Shown: positions 24,703 to 33,185 of the stretch, piece by piece
Numbering within the stretch: position 1 is the stretch's first letter
How the letters are laid out: every line of letters begins with the position of its first letter
Assembly: GCF_000739895.2 (NCBI RefSeq)
Contig: NZ_BBJS01000043.1
Coordinates: 1-64,000 of the forward strand
Direction: 5' to 3'
Length of the DNA stretch: 64,000 bases
From: Sphingomonas paucimobilis NBRC 13935
Lineage (GTDB): Bacteria; Pseudomonadota; Alphaproteobacteria; Sphingomonadales; Sphingomonadaceae
Made by a program: the position numbers and the translations under genes
Notes under the pieces: generated by a model
What the model was told of the DNA's origin: nothing
The model's database searches: none
What the model saw: the letters and a program-made list of their open reading frames with translations, nothing else

Positions 24703-24724
24703 AGGTGTGCCACGTGGCACACCT
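24703..24724. promoter_or_regulatory. 22-bp perfect palindrome, candidate ParB-like/regulator site (copy 1)
   Basis: A perfect palindrome centred on GTGCCACGTGGCAC, with AGGTGT arms. A 20-bp identical copy occurs at 34885-34904. It lies about 540 bases upstream of the ParB-like gene start, beyond the leader repeat. Size and symmetry resemble plasmid centromere or operator sites. The rest of the 24402-24885 gap holds only leader copy B. Confidence 0.7.
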
Positions 24725-24885
24725 CACGCGAGGATCGTTACCCTTTGGGACGAGACGCCGGGACGGTGGCTCGGTCGGCGCGAACGCGCCGATAGGGCCG
24801 TGCCCGTCAGGGTCGCGCAGGGTCTTCAAGCCTGATGGTATGGATTTCGCCGTCTTCACCGCCGAAGCGTCAGACCCGCTCATTA

Positions 24886-25242
24886 TCATCGGTGAGGATG
24901 TTGGCAGATGCGTAGGAGAGTGCGACCGCGCTCGAATGCGATCGTTCCTCCGGCCATGATCGCACGCGTGTGACGCCCCGTGAAGGGCTCTCCTGTCTTG
25001 GACGCCGCCAGAATCTCGGTCGGCCCGGACGGCAACCATGTCACGGCCATGCGCAAACCGTCGTCGAGGAAATCAATGTCGGCCCGGCTGCCGTCTGCGC
25101 ATGTGACGTATCGCTGTTCCAAGACCCGCGTCATTGAGTGAGGTCGGTGTATCTCCGACGTGTCGCGAGTATTTGGTGACGGCTCCGAACAGCCAACGGT
25201 CATCATAAGTAGCGTGGCGGCGCAGATGCGCACGTCAACCAT
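24886..25242 (-). CDS. Lipoprotein, paralogue of 2856-3320
   Basis: A 118-residue lipoprotein with signal MVDVRICAATLLMMTVGC (lipobox TVGC, Cys 18). The mature domain is YVTCADGSRADIDFLDDGL, MAVTWLPSGPTEIL and LLRICQH. It shares the Cys-DG-(T/S)RAD-DF-DDGL core, MAVTWLP, TEIL and the final R-x-C with the gene at 2856. It is the last gene of the leftward RND efflux operon, about 100 bases after the DUF6488-like gene. Function unknown; repeated linkage to metal RND pumps suggests a periplasmic accessory role. Confidence 0.75.
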   Translation of the reverse strand: MVDVRICAATLLMMTVGCSEPSPNTRDTSEIHRPHSMTRVLEQRYVTCADGSRADIDFLDDGLRMAVTWLPSGPTEILAASKTGEPFTGRHTRAIMAGGTIAFERGRTLLRICQHPHR

Positions 25243-25350
25243 TCCGCTTCCTCATTAATCCGGACTCACGCCTCGCGGGTCCGTCGCCAAGTTGGCCGGC
25301 AACCCCGAAGGGCTGCCGGCTCGGGTATGGTCCCGCAACGAGCCGATTAT

Positions 25351-25668
25351 TCAGCTCGCCGAAGGGTTGGCGGAAACAACCTTGCCGTCCGCACCAATCA
25401 CGACGTGAAGCGTGCGCCGTGCGACAGGCTCGGAGGGATTGGTGAAAGTCACGACGGTCTGACGCGCGCCGTTGGCGGTCCGCTGCGCGGTGCCCTCGAC
25501 CTTTGCTTTGGACCAGCTCGGGGCGAGCTTGGATTGCGTCACCATGCGAACGACGTGCTGACGCGCCACCTCGGCGGGCGCTTGGCTATGCGCTTCCTCG
25601 TCGTGAACGGGATGGGCGGCGGCGGGGGCTGCGGCCAATACCGCGACGGCTAGGACTGCGTATTTCAT
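25351..25668 (-). CDS. DUF6488-like small exported protein
   Basis: A 105-residue protein with a signal peptide (MKYAVLAVAVLAAAPAAAHP, cut after AAA) and a domain with HVVRMVTQSKLAPSW, TVVTFTNPSEP and TLHVVIGADGKVVSANPS. This matches DUF6488 as I remember it, a family often seen with CzcA clusters. The mature N-terminus has HPVHDEEAHS, which could bind metal. ATG 25668 follows AGGAGACTACCC; upstream in-frame codons overlap the previous gene and are rejected. Periplasmic location expected. Confidence 0.7.
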   Translation of the reverse strand: MKYAVLAVAVLAAAPAAAHPVHDEEAHSQAPAEVARQHVVRMVTQSKLAPSWSKAKVEGTAQRTANGARQTVVTFTNPSEPVARRTLHVVIGADGKVVSANPSAS

Positions 25669-25712
25669 GGGTAGTCTCCTCGTGGTGGAAAGGGTGGAGT
25701 GCATCGCTACGA

Positions 25713-26315
25713 TCAGGATTTCGGCTTCGCAGCGAAGCTGCGGAACGTGCCGGTCGCCGTCACGGTGATGGTCACGGGCGCAGTGGTGCGGTTGCGCCAA
25801 TACCATCCGTGCATCCCGTCGAAAGGAGCCTGGAAATCGCCCTTCTCGCCGGCGGACGATCCTTTCTCGTAGCTGGTGTATTTATCTGCCGGCGCGTCGT
25901 GTTCCTCGCCGTGAAGCTCGAAACGGACCTCCGGTCCGCCGGTCGACCAGGCGTAGGCGATCCGGTCGCCAGCGCGCATGTCTGCCTTCACTTCGCGACC
26001 TTCGTCGGGCTGGAGCGTGATCTTCACCTCGGCCGTCTGCGCGGTCGCCGGCACGCTCGACCTTGCAGCCGGCGAAGCCGGCGCCGTGGTCGCCGGGACT
26101 GTGGCGGTCTCGGCTGCATGTTCGGCCTGCTTGACCTCTCCCATGCGAGTGAGGCCGAGCAGGCGGCCCGTCCCGATCGGATCGACGCCGTATTCGGCGG
26201 GCAGGATCGTCGTCGCGAGCAGCGCGACGGCGACGCCGAAGGCAAGCGCCGTTGCCCGGTTGAGCTGGCGCAGCGTCGGGAGATCGCCGACGTTTGGCAG
26301 ATTGGCGTTTTTCAT
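25713..26315 (-). CDS. Transmembrane anchor protein of RND metal cluster
   Basis: A 200-residue protein with one N-terminal membrane segment (ATALAFGVAVALLATTILPAEYG) and a periplasmic beta-rich domain: EVKITLQPDEGREVKADMRAGDRIAYAW, VRFELHGEEHDAPADKYTSYEKGSS and GMHGWYWRNRTTAPVTITVTATG. Genes of this kind sit beside HupE-like genes in czc clusters. A His/Glu-rich loop (HGEEHD) may touch metal. Start ATG 26315 overlaps the HupE-like stop (TGATG). Precise function is not known. Confidence 0.75.
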   Translation of the reverse strand: MKNANLPNVGDLPTLRQLNRATALAFGVAVALLATTILPAEYGVDPIGTGRLLGLTRMGEVKQAEHAAETATVPATTAPASPAARSSVPATAQTAEVKITLQPDEGREVKADMRAGDRIAYAWSTGGPEVRFELHGEEHDAPADKYTSYEKGSSAGEKGDFQAPFDGMHGWYWRNRTTAPVTITVTATGTFRSFAAKPKS

Positions 26316-27070
26316 CAGGCGTTCCCTTCGAGAATGAGGCCGGCGAGCTGGTAGCCGGTAAGGACGAAGCCCGCGGTCATCAGGACCACGTTCGCGGCAA
26401 AGGCATGTCGGCGGAAGCTGGCGGTGCGGCGCCAGTAGCCCATGACGATCAGGATCGCGGACAGAGCGAGTAACTGGCCGATTTCGACGCCGACGTTGAA
26501 CGACAACAGATTCACCAAAAGGCCGTTCGATGGCAGCGCGAAGTCCTGGAGCTTGGTCGCGAGGCCGAAGCCGTGGAACAGGCCGAAGATCAGGACCGCG
26601 GCCTTGGCGTTAGGCTGGACGCCGAACCACCGCTGATAGGCACCGAGATTGTCGAGCGCCTTATAGACCACCGACAGACCGATAATCGCGTCGATCGCAT
26701 AGGGACTGACGTGGGTGCCGAGCAGAACGCCGGCGATCAGCGTCGTGCTGTGGCCGATCGCGAACAGCGTCACGTAGGCGGCAACCTGCTTCATCCGGTA
26801 GAGGAAGAAGATCACCCCGAACAGAAACAGCAGATGGTCGTAACCTGTGACCATGTGCTTGGCGCCGAGATAGAGGAAGGCGCCAGGGGCGGGTCCGTTG
26901 ATCGTTTCGATGAATGCCTGATCGCCTTCGGCGACCCCATGTGCATAGGCGGCGCTTGCCATGAACGTCGCGGTGGCGACGGCAAGGAACGTCGTCACCC
27001 CTCTCAAGTGCAGCGGGAGGCGCCACGGGCGGTTGGATGATGTTTCCACGGTAAATTGTCTCCGCTTCAT
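26315..27070 (-). CDS. HupE/UreJ-family membrane protein
   Basis: A 251-residue protein with a probable signal/first helix (VTTFLAVATATFMASAAYAHG) and six further helices. HupE/UreJ_2 hallmarks are HMVTGYDHLLFLFGVIFFL, FAIGHSTTLIAGVL and FGLFHGFGLATKL, with conserved His residues in helices. HupE relatives carry Ni or Co; here it may import or exchange metal with the RND pump. I chose ATG 27070, overlapping the pump stop by one base, over the in-frame start at 27124 that lies inside the pump gene. Confidence 0.83.
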   Translation of the reverse strand: MKRRQFTVETSSNRPWRLPLHLRGVTTFLAVATATFMASAAYAHGVAEGDQAFIETINGPAPGAFLYLGAKHMVTGYDHLLFLFGVIFFLYRMKQVAAYVTLFAIGHSTTLIAGVLLGTHVSPYAIDAIIGLSVVYKALDNLGAYQRWFGVQPNAKAAVLIFGLFHGFGLATKLQDFALPSNGLLVNLLSFNVGVEIGQLLALSAILIVMGYWRRTASFRRHAFAANVVLMTAGFVLTGYQLAGLILEGNA

Positions 27071-30000
27071 CACGCGAGCGCGTGCGTCGGGGTGGCAGGG
27101 TCGGGGCGTCGCCGTTGCGACCACCGGCCCGCCAGGGCGGTGATCGCTGGCAGCACCAGCAAGGTCAGGGCGGTCGAAGTAATGAGGCCGCCGATGACGA
27201 CGGTTGCGAGCGGCCGTTGCACCTCGGCACCTGTGCCGGTGGCGAGCGCCATCGGCACGAAGCCGAGCGATGCCACCAGCGCGGTCATCAGCACCGGGCG
27301 GACGCGCTCCATTGCGCCGTCCACGATCGCGTCATCGTCGCTCGCCCCTTCCTCGCGATGCTTCCCGATCGCGCTCATCATCACGAGGCCGTTGAGGACG
27401 GCGACGCCCGACAGGGCGATGAACCCGACCGCTGCGGTGATCGAGAAGGGGATGCCGCGCAGCAGCAGCGCAAACACGCCCCCGGCAAGCGCCATCGGCA
27501 CCGCCGAGAACACGATCGCCGCCGACACGAAGCTGCCGAGCGCCATGTAGAGCAGGGCGTAGATCGCAATGAAGCAGATCGGCACCACGATCAGCAGGCG
27601 TAGCCGAGCCGATTGCAGGCTCTCGAAGGTGCCGCCCCACTCGGTATACATGCCAGCGGGGAGCTGCATCTGGCCGATCTTCGCCTGCGCTTCCTCGACG
27701 AACCCGCCAAGGTCGCGCCCACGCACGTTGATCTGCACGACCACCATCCGCTTGCCGTTCTCACGACTGATCTGGTTCAACCCTTGGGTGTAGTTGAACC
27801 GGGCGACCTGGCTTAGCGGGATCGAGCGCGCCACCTGACCTTCGGCAGCGGGCAGCATCACCGGGATCGACCCCAGCGTCTCAAGGTCGTCCCGCTGCGC
27901 GTCGGGCAGGCGGACCACGACGTCGAACCGCCGGTCGCCCTCGAACAGCAGCCCGGCCTCACGCCCGCCAAGCGCAGCCGAGACGGTGTTCGCCACCTCC
28001 TCGACCGACAGGCCGTAACGGCCCGCCGCCTGACGGTCGATCTGCACGTCGAAGGTCGGCGCGCCGGACGTCTGTTCGGCACTCACGTCGCCAGCGCCGG
28101 GGATCGTGCGCATGACGGCGGCGATGCGCTTCGCCTGTTCGCTCATCGCGTCGAGGTCGTCGCCGTAAAGTTTGATCGCGACGTCGGCGCGAACGCCGGC
28201 GATCAGCTCGTTGAAGCGCATCTGGATCGGTTGCTGGATCTCCGTCCGGTTGCCGATCAGCGGCTTCATCCGCTCCTCGATGCGGCGAAGAATGTCCTCC
28301 TTGCTTTTCACCTCCGTCGGCCACTCGTTCTCCGGCTTGGGGATGACGTAGGTATCCGACGCATTGGGTGGCATCGGATCGGTGCCGAGGTCGGCGTTAC
28401 CGTTCTTGGAGAAGACCAGCGCCACCTCCGGCAGCGTCTTCAATGCATTCTCGATCTGGAGCTGCATCTGCGTCGATTGGTCGATCGACGCAGATGGCAC
28501 GCGGAAGTTGGTGACGGTTATGTCCTTCTCGTCGAGCTGCGGCATGAACTCCTCGCCGAGGAAGCCAAAGCTCAGCACGGCCGCGACGAACACGCCGACA
28601 CCGCCCAGGATGAAGGGCATCGGGCGGGCGACAGCCCGGCCCAGCACGGGGGCGTAGCGTTCCTTGAACCAGCGGATCGGCTTCACTTCCGTCTCACTGA
28701 CCCGGCCCTTGACGACGATCGCGATCATCGCGGGAACGAAGGTAAGCGACAGGACGAAAGCAGAGGCGAGCGCCACCATCAACGTGATCGCCATCGGCGC
28801 GAACGTCTTGCCCTCAACGCCCTGGAAGGTGAGCAGCGGCACGAAGACGAGGAAGATGATGAGCTGACCATAAACGGTCGGCCGCACCATCTCCTTGGCC
28901 GCGAGCGTCGTTTCCTCCATCCGCTCTTCGCGGGTGAGAAGCCGGCCTTCATGCTCCTGGCGTTCGGCGAGGCGGCGAAGCGCGTTCTCGACGATGATGA
29001 CGGCGCCGTCGACGATCAACCCGAAATCGAGCGCGCCGAGGCTCATCAGATTGCCCGACACGCCCAGCCCGTTCATTCCTGCGGCCGTCATCAACATGGT
29101 AATCGGGATGACTGCGGCGGTGATGAGCGCAGCGCGGATGTTGCCGAGCAGCAGGAACAGCACGACGATGACGAGCAGCGCGCCTTCGGTCAGGTTCTTT
29201 TCCACCGTCGCGATCGTCGCGTTGACGAGCTTTGAGCGGTTATAGACCGGCTCGGCGAACACGTCGGGCGGCAGCGCCTTGTTGATCTGCGTCAGCTTCT
29301 CGGCGGCGTCTGTCGCGACGATGCGGCTGTTGTCGCCTACCAGCATCAGCACGGTCGAGATGACCGCTTCCGATCCCATGCGACTGCCGGAGCCGGTGCG
29401 GACCGCACCGCCGATCACCACCTGGCCCACGTCCTTGACGCGAACGGGGACGCCGTTGCGGGTCGCGACGACGGCTTCCTGAATGTCTTCGATCGACTTC
29501 AGACGAGCATCGGCGCGGACAAGGAAGCTCTCGCCAGCGCGGCGGACATAGTTCGACCCGGCGGAGAGGTTGGCCCGCTCCATCGCATCCGCCAGCTCCG
29601 TGACGGACAATCCATAGCTGGCGAGCGCGTTGAGGTTCGGCTCGATCAGATATTGCTTCACATAGCCGCCGTTGGAATCGACGCCGGCGACGCCGCGCAC
29701 CGCCCGCATCTGCGGGCGGATGATCCAGTCCTGCACCGTGCGGAGATAGGCGGCCTTCGCCAGTTCGGTGGTCAGCCGCTCGCCCTCGGGGGTGAGGTAG
29801 CTGCCGTCCGACTGCCAGCCCGGTTTGCCGTCGACCGTCTTCAGGCCCTTGCCGTCGGGATGGCGGAAGGCGACCGAATAGAAGAAGATCTCGCCAAGCC
29901 CGGTGCTGAGCGGCGCGAGGATCGGCTGCGCGTTGGCGGGAAGGCTGTCGCGCGACTGTGCGAGCCGTTCCGTCACCTGCTGGCGCGCAAAGTAAATATC

Positions 30001-30303
30001 GGTGCGGTCGGTAAAGACCGCTGTCACCTGGCTGAAGCCATTGCGTGAGATGGAGCGGGTCATCTCAAGCCCTGGTATTCCGGCAAGCGCCGTCTCCACC
30101 GGGAACGTCACCTGCTTCTCGATGTCGACCGGCCCCAGCGTCGGCGCGAAGGTGCTGATCTGGACCTGCCGGTTGGTGACGTCGGGCACGGCGTCGATCG
30201 GCAGCTTGGTGATCTGCCAGAGGCCGAAGCCGATGACGACGAGGGTCAGGAAGGCGACAAGCCATCGCATCCGGACCGAAAGGGAGAGGATGCGGCCGAT
30301 CAT
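27070..30303 (-). CDS. czcA: HME-RND heavy-metal efflux pump CzcA-type
   Basis: A 1077-residue complete RND pump. TM4 has the divalent-metal signature DFGLIVDGAVIIVEN (HME1-3 class: Co, Zn, Cd, Ni), with Asp residues that relay protons. Cu/Ag pumps have a different motif. It also shows IGRILSLSVRMRWLVA (TM1), NKALPPDVFAEPVYNRS, FVPLLTFQGVEGKTF, the porter domain PMPPNASDTYVIPKP and the last helices AVGFIALSGVAVLNGLVMM. It overlaps czcB upstream by four bases. It works with CzcB and CzcC to span inner membrane to outer membrane. Strongly related to the partial gene at 1-1943. Confidence 0.95.
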   Translation of the reverse strand: MIGRILSLSVRMRWLVAFLTLVVIGFGLWQITKLPIDAVPDVTNRQVQISTFAPTLGPVDIEKQVTFPVETALAGIPGLEMTRSISRNGFSQVTAVFTDRTDIYFARQQVTERLAQSRDSLPANAQPILAPLSTGLGEIFFYSVAFRHPDGKGLKTVDGKPGWQSDGSYLTPEGERLTTELAKAAYLRTVQDWIIRPQMRAVRGVAGVDSNGGYVKQYLIEPNLNALASYGLSVTELADAMERANLSAGSNYVRRAGESFLVRADARLKSIEDIQEAVVATRNGVPVRVKDVGQVVIGGAVRTGSGSRMGSEAVISTVLMLVGDNSRIVATDAAEKLTQINKALPPDVFAEPVYNRSKLVNATIATVEKNLTEGALLVIVVLFLLLGNIRAALITAAVIPITMLMTAAGMNGLGVSGNLMSLGALDFGLIVDGAVIIVENALRRLAERQEHEGRLLTREERMEETTLAAKEMVRPTVYGQLIIFLVFVPLLTFQGVEGKTFAPMAITLMVALASAFVLSLTFVPAMIAIVVKGRVSETEVKPIRWFKERYAPVLGRAVARPMPFILGGVGVFVAAVLSFGFLGEEFMPQLDEKDITVTNFRVPSASIDQSTQMQLQIENALKTLPEVALVFSKNGNADLGTDPMPPNASDTYVIPKPENEWPTEVKSKEDILRRIEERMKPLIGNRTEIQQPIQMRFNELIAGVRADVAIKLYGDDLDAMSEQAKRIAAVMRTIPGAGDVSAEQTSGAPTFDVQIDRQAAGRYGLSVEEVANTVSAALGGREAGLLFEGDRRFDVVVRLPDAQRDDLETLGSIPVMLPAAEGQVARSIPLSQVARFNYTQGLNQISRENGKRMVVVQINVRGRDLGGFVEEAQAKIGQMQLPAGMYTEWGGTFESLQSARLRLLIVVPICFIAIYALLYMALGSFVSAAIVFSAVPMALAGGVFALLLRGIPFSITAAVGFIALSGVAVLNGLVMMSAIGKHREEGASDDDAIVDGAMERVRPVLMTALVASLGFVPMALATGTGAEVQRPLATVVIGGLITSTALTLLVLPAITALAGRWSQRRRPDPATPTHALA

Positions 30304-31454
30304 TCCGCCGACTCCTTCTCGATCTCGGCCTTGAGAAGGAAAGCGTTGGTGGTGGCGATCTGCGTGCCGGCGGCAAGGCCGCCGGTGATCGCCACCATCC
30401 CGCCCGATCGGCTGCCGATCTGAACCGGCTGCGCGCGGAAGCCCTGGCCGGTGCGGACGAACACCACGCTGTCGCTGCCAAGCGTCTGCACCGCGTCTTG
30501 CGGCACCATCACGCCGCTCTTTGCGGCCCCGCCACTGGCGAGGATGCGAGCCTGAACAAGCTGGCCCGGGGCAAGCGTGCTGCCGCCGGCGGTCGGCGTG
30601 ACGACGACCGTCGCGGTCCGCGATTGCGGATCGACGACGCCGGTCGCCGAACGCACCCGCCCTTCTATCGTGCGACCGTCTGTGGTGGTCAGCTCTACCC
30701 TGTCGCCTTCTCGGACACGGCCAGCATCGGCAGGCGGGACGCTTGCGGTAATCTGAAGCCGGCTCGGATCGGCGACGCGGAACAGCTCGGTTTCAGCCGC
30801 GACGAACTGGCCGAGATTGGCACCGGCATTGGTAACGCGCCCCGAAACGGGGCTGACGACCGCAACCGATCGACCGTCGCCCGACACGCGAGCCGCGCCC
30901 GCGGCGGCGCTAGCCCGGCGAGCGTCGGCCTGGGCGACGGCAAGGTTGGCCTGTGCCGATTCATAGTCGGCGCGGGGTGTCACACCCTGCGCGAGCAAAC
31001 CGCGCTCTCGTTCGAGCTGACGCGCGGCGAGGGTGACGCGCGCGGATGCGGCCGAGCGGTCGGCTGCGATTTGTGAAGCGTCGCGGCTCTCGACCAATGC
31101 AAGGGTCTGGCCGGCGCGAACCGGATCGCCGATGCGGACCATGATACGGCTGACCGTGCCTGGCGCGCGCGCGGTCAGCACCGCCTCGGCGTCGGGCGTC
31201 GCCTCGACCGTGGCGGAGGCAAGGATCGCGGCGTCCAGCTCGCCGGATGCCGCCGGGGCTACAGTGATTTGCGATGCTGAAAGCGCCTGTTGCGTCATCG
31301 CGACCGTGTTCGACGGCTTTGCTGGCGCTGCGGCTTCCGTAGGGGCAGGGGCGGGGGTGGACGATTGGGTGAGGCGCGCAGCGCCGAACCCAAGCGCAGC
31401 GGCAGCGACCAGGCCAATGGCGGCGCCGGTGTAGAGACGATTTTTATCGGTCAT
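30300..31454 (-). CDS. czcB: RND periplasmic adaptor, CzcB-type
   Basis: A 384-residue membrane-fusion protein. An N-terminal anchor helix (GLVAAAALGFGAARLTQ) is followed by an Ala/Pro-rich linker, the lipoyl half-motif (TVSRIMVRIGDPVRAGQTLALVESRDASQ), a coiled-coil hairpin (RVTLAARQLERERGLLAQGVTPRADYESAQANLAVAQADAR), the second lipoyl half (SPVSGRVTNAGANLGQFV) and beta-barrel/membrane-proximal domains. It bridges the pump and the outer-membrane channel. Four-base ATGA overlaps on both sides show translational coupling with czcC and czcA. Confidence 0.93.
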   Translation of the reverse strand: MTDKNRLYTGAAIGLVAAAALGFGAARLTQSSTPAPAPTEAAAPAKPSNTVAMTQQALSASQITVAPAASGELDAAILASATVEATPDAEAVLTARAPGTVSRIMVRIGDPVRAGQTLALVESRDASQIAADRSAASARVTLAARQLERERGLLAQGVTPRADYESAQANLAVAQADARRASAAAGAARVSGDGRSVAVVSPVSGRVTNAGANLGQFVAAETELFRVADPSRLQITASVPPADAGRVREGDRVELTTTDGRTIEGRVRSATGVVDPQSRTATVVVTPTAGGSTLAPGQLVQARILASGGAAKSGVMVPQDAVQTLGSDSVVFVRTGQGFRAQPVQIGSRSGGMVAITGGLAAGTQIATTNAFLLKAEIEKESAE

Positions 31455-32710
31455 TGCACCGCTTCTCCGGTGATGGTGAGGCCCTGCAGACGGGCCAGAT
31501 TGGCGCGAGCGTCGAGGCGCGCTGCGGCGGCGTCGAGGATGACGCCACGGGCGACCCCGAGATTGTGACGCGCGGCAAGGAGTTCGATCAGCGGGCTTTT
31601 GCCCGCCTCGTAGGCCACGCGAGCGAGGCGATAGCCCTCTTGGGCGGTCGCCAACGTCCGCTGCGCGGCAGCGGCGCGAGCGTCGGCTGCCTCTACCAGT
31701 GCGAGACCAGCGCGTGTCCCCGCCTCGGCTTCGAGCCGGGCTGCTGCGGCACGCGCCTCGGCACCTTGCAGTTCGGCACGTGCCGCCGAGATGTTGCCCC
31801 GGTTGCGATCGAAGAGGGGCAGCGGGACGGATATGCCGGCAACGACGGCGGGGCCGCTCGCGACGCGAAGCTGGCGCACGCCGAGCTGCGCGGTGACGTT
31901 GGGGATGGCGAGGCGCTGTTGCACCGTCACCGCTCGCGCTGCGGCGTCCCGTTCGGCTTCTGCAACGCGCACCATCGTCGCCTGCATAGGGTCGATGGGG
32001 CCGAACGCCGGCTTGGCGTCGAGCCGATCCAAGAGTGATTCCGACAGGCCGGTGAAGGGGGTTGTAATACCGGCCAGCGCGGACAGGCGTGCCAGCGCGG
32101 CCGTCTTGAGGGCGCGCGCGTTTTCGAGGTCGGCCTGAAGCGTGTTGAGTTCTGTTTCAGCCTGCACCTGCCGGAGGCGGGCTTCCTTGCCAGCGCCGAC
32201 CAAGGCGCGGGCCACCTTCAGGTCGTCGGTCGCCTCCTCAACTTCGTCCTCGGCAATAGCGATGCGCCGATCGGCGATCTCGGCGCCGGCATAGGCGCGT
32301 GCCAGCTCGGTCGCATAGACAAGGCGACCATCGCGATTGCGCGCCTGCGCCGCGACGATGCCGGCTTCACCGGCGGCGATCCGGGCTGATCGCTTGCCAC
32401 CCAGCTCGATGGGCTGATCGATCTGGAACGTCGTTTGCTGCTGGTTGCGCGCGTTGCGATCGAGGTCGCCCGCGAAATTTTCGGCATAGACGTTGATCGA
32501 CGGGTTAGGCCGCGCGCGAGCTTGCTCGGCAAGGCCCCGCGCGCGGGCGACGTCGGCTTCCAAGACCGTGACGCGGGGCACATCGCGCGTCTGGTTCAGA
32601 AGCTGTGCGAAAGGGGGCGCGGTCTGCGACCACGCTGCACCCGCGGGCCATAGCGCCGCGAGCGTGCCGGCCAGCGCAAGCACGCGCTGCCGGCGATAAC
32701 TGCCGTTCAT
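31451..32710 (-). CDS. czcC: Outer-membrane efflux protein, TolC/CzcC-type
   Basis: A 419-residue TolC-family channel with a signal peptide (VLALAGTLAALWPAGAAWS, cut after AWS). It has two structural repeats of long helices: DVARARGLAEQARARPNPSINVYAENFAGD with IDQPIELGGKRSARI, and RQLRVASGPAVVAGISVPLPLFDRNRGN with an Ala/Glu-rich coiled coil. It forms the outer-membrane exit of the tripartite pump. ATG 32710 is preceded by GGAGGATTATGG. It is the first of the tightly coupled czcC-czcB-czcA genes, with a 53-bp gap to the His-rich gene upstream. Confidence 0.92.
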   Translation of the reverse strand: MNGSYRRQRVLALAGTLAALWPAGAAWSQTAPPFAQLLNQTRDVPRVTVLEADVARARGLAEQARARPNPSINVYAENFAGDLDRNARNQQQTTFQIDQPIELGGKRSARIAAGEAGIVAAQARNRDGRLVYATELARAYAGAEIADRRIAIAEDEVEEATDDLKVARALVGAGKEARLRQVQAETELNTLQADLENARALKTAALARLSALAGITTPFTGLSESLLDRLDAKPAFGPIDPMQATMVRVAEAERDAAARAVTVQQRLAIPNVTAQLGVRQLRVASGPAVVAGISVPLPLFDRNRGNISAARAELQGAEARAAAARLEAEAGTRAGLALVEAADARAAAAQRTLATAQEGYRLARVAYEAGKSPLIELLAARHNLGVARGVILDAAAARLDARANLARLQGLTITGEAVQ

Positions 32711-32763
32711 AATCCATAATCCTCCAGGGGTAAGTCTGTCGGCGCGTCACGCGCCGGCGAGAC

Positions 32764-33144
32764 TCATCCGCGGGGAGGGCGCAGGAGCTTGGAAGGATCG
32801 ATACCGCTCGCCAGCGATGTGGTGAGGATCGACCACGCGCGAGCGGCGACGATCGCCGGCACTTTCGCAGTCGTCGGCCCGTCGAAGGCGACCCAATGAC
32901 CAGCGGCATGAGCGAGAACATGCACCGGACTGTCGCCGCCAGTCTGCTTGGCGGGAGCGTGATCGTTATGCTCGGCCGCAGCCGCATGGTCATGGTCATG
33001 GTCATGGTCGACGGCGGCGACTTGCACGGGCACATGGTCATGGACCATCGCGCTGTGCCACGACGACGCCGCGACGAGGCCGAGCATGGCGACGAGCGCC
33101 AGCACGGCTCCGAACAGCGCGGAAGAGGAACGACGCATCGCCAT
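32764..33144 (-). CDS. Small His-rich exported or membrane protein
   Basis: A 126-residue protein. One hydrophobic segment (FGAVLALVAMLGLVAASSW) is followed by a His/Asp-rich stretch (VDHDHDHDHAAAAEHNDH), then a short helical tail (LAHAAGHWVAFDGP) and a C-terminal LLRPPRG. The His cluster could bind metal in the periplasm. Two ATGs (33144, 33138) are possible starts and no clear ribosome site is seen; the stronger evidence is its position at the head of the czcCBA cluster. Family unknown; some czc clusters start with a similar small gene. Confidence 0.6.
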   Translation of the reverse strand: MAMRRSSSALFGAVLALVAMLGLVAASSWHSAMVHDHVPVQVAAVDHDHDHDHAAAAEHNDHAPAKQTGGDSPVHVLAHAAGHWVAFDGPTTAKVPAIVAARAWSILTTSLASGIDPSKLLRPPRG

Positions 33145-33185
33145 CGTGCGCAGCGTAGGCGGACGTTGGGAACGGGGCAAGGAAA

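Noticed and set aside
24525..24722. Short minus-strand ORF over leader copy B
   Set aside because: Lies within the repeated non-coding leader; the similar ORF in copy A shares only the structured blocks, not a clear protein pattern.
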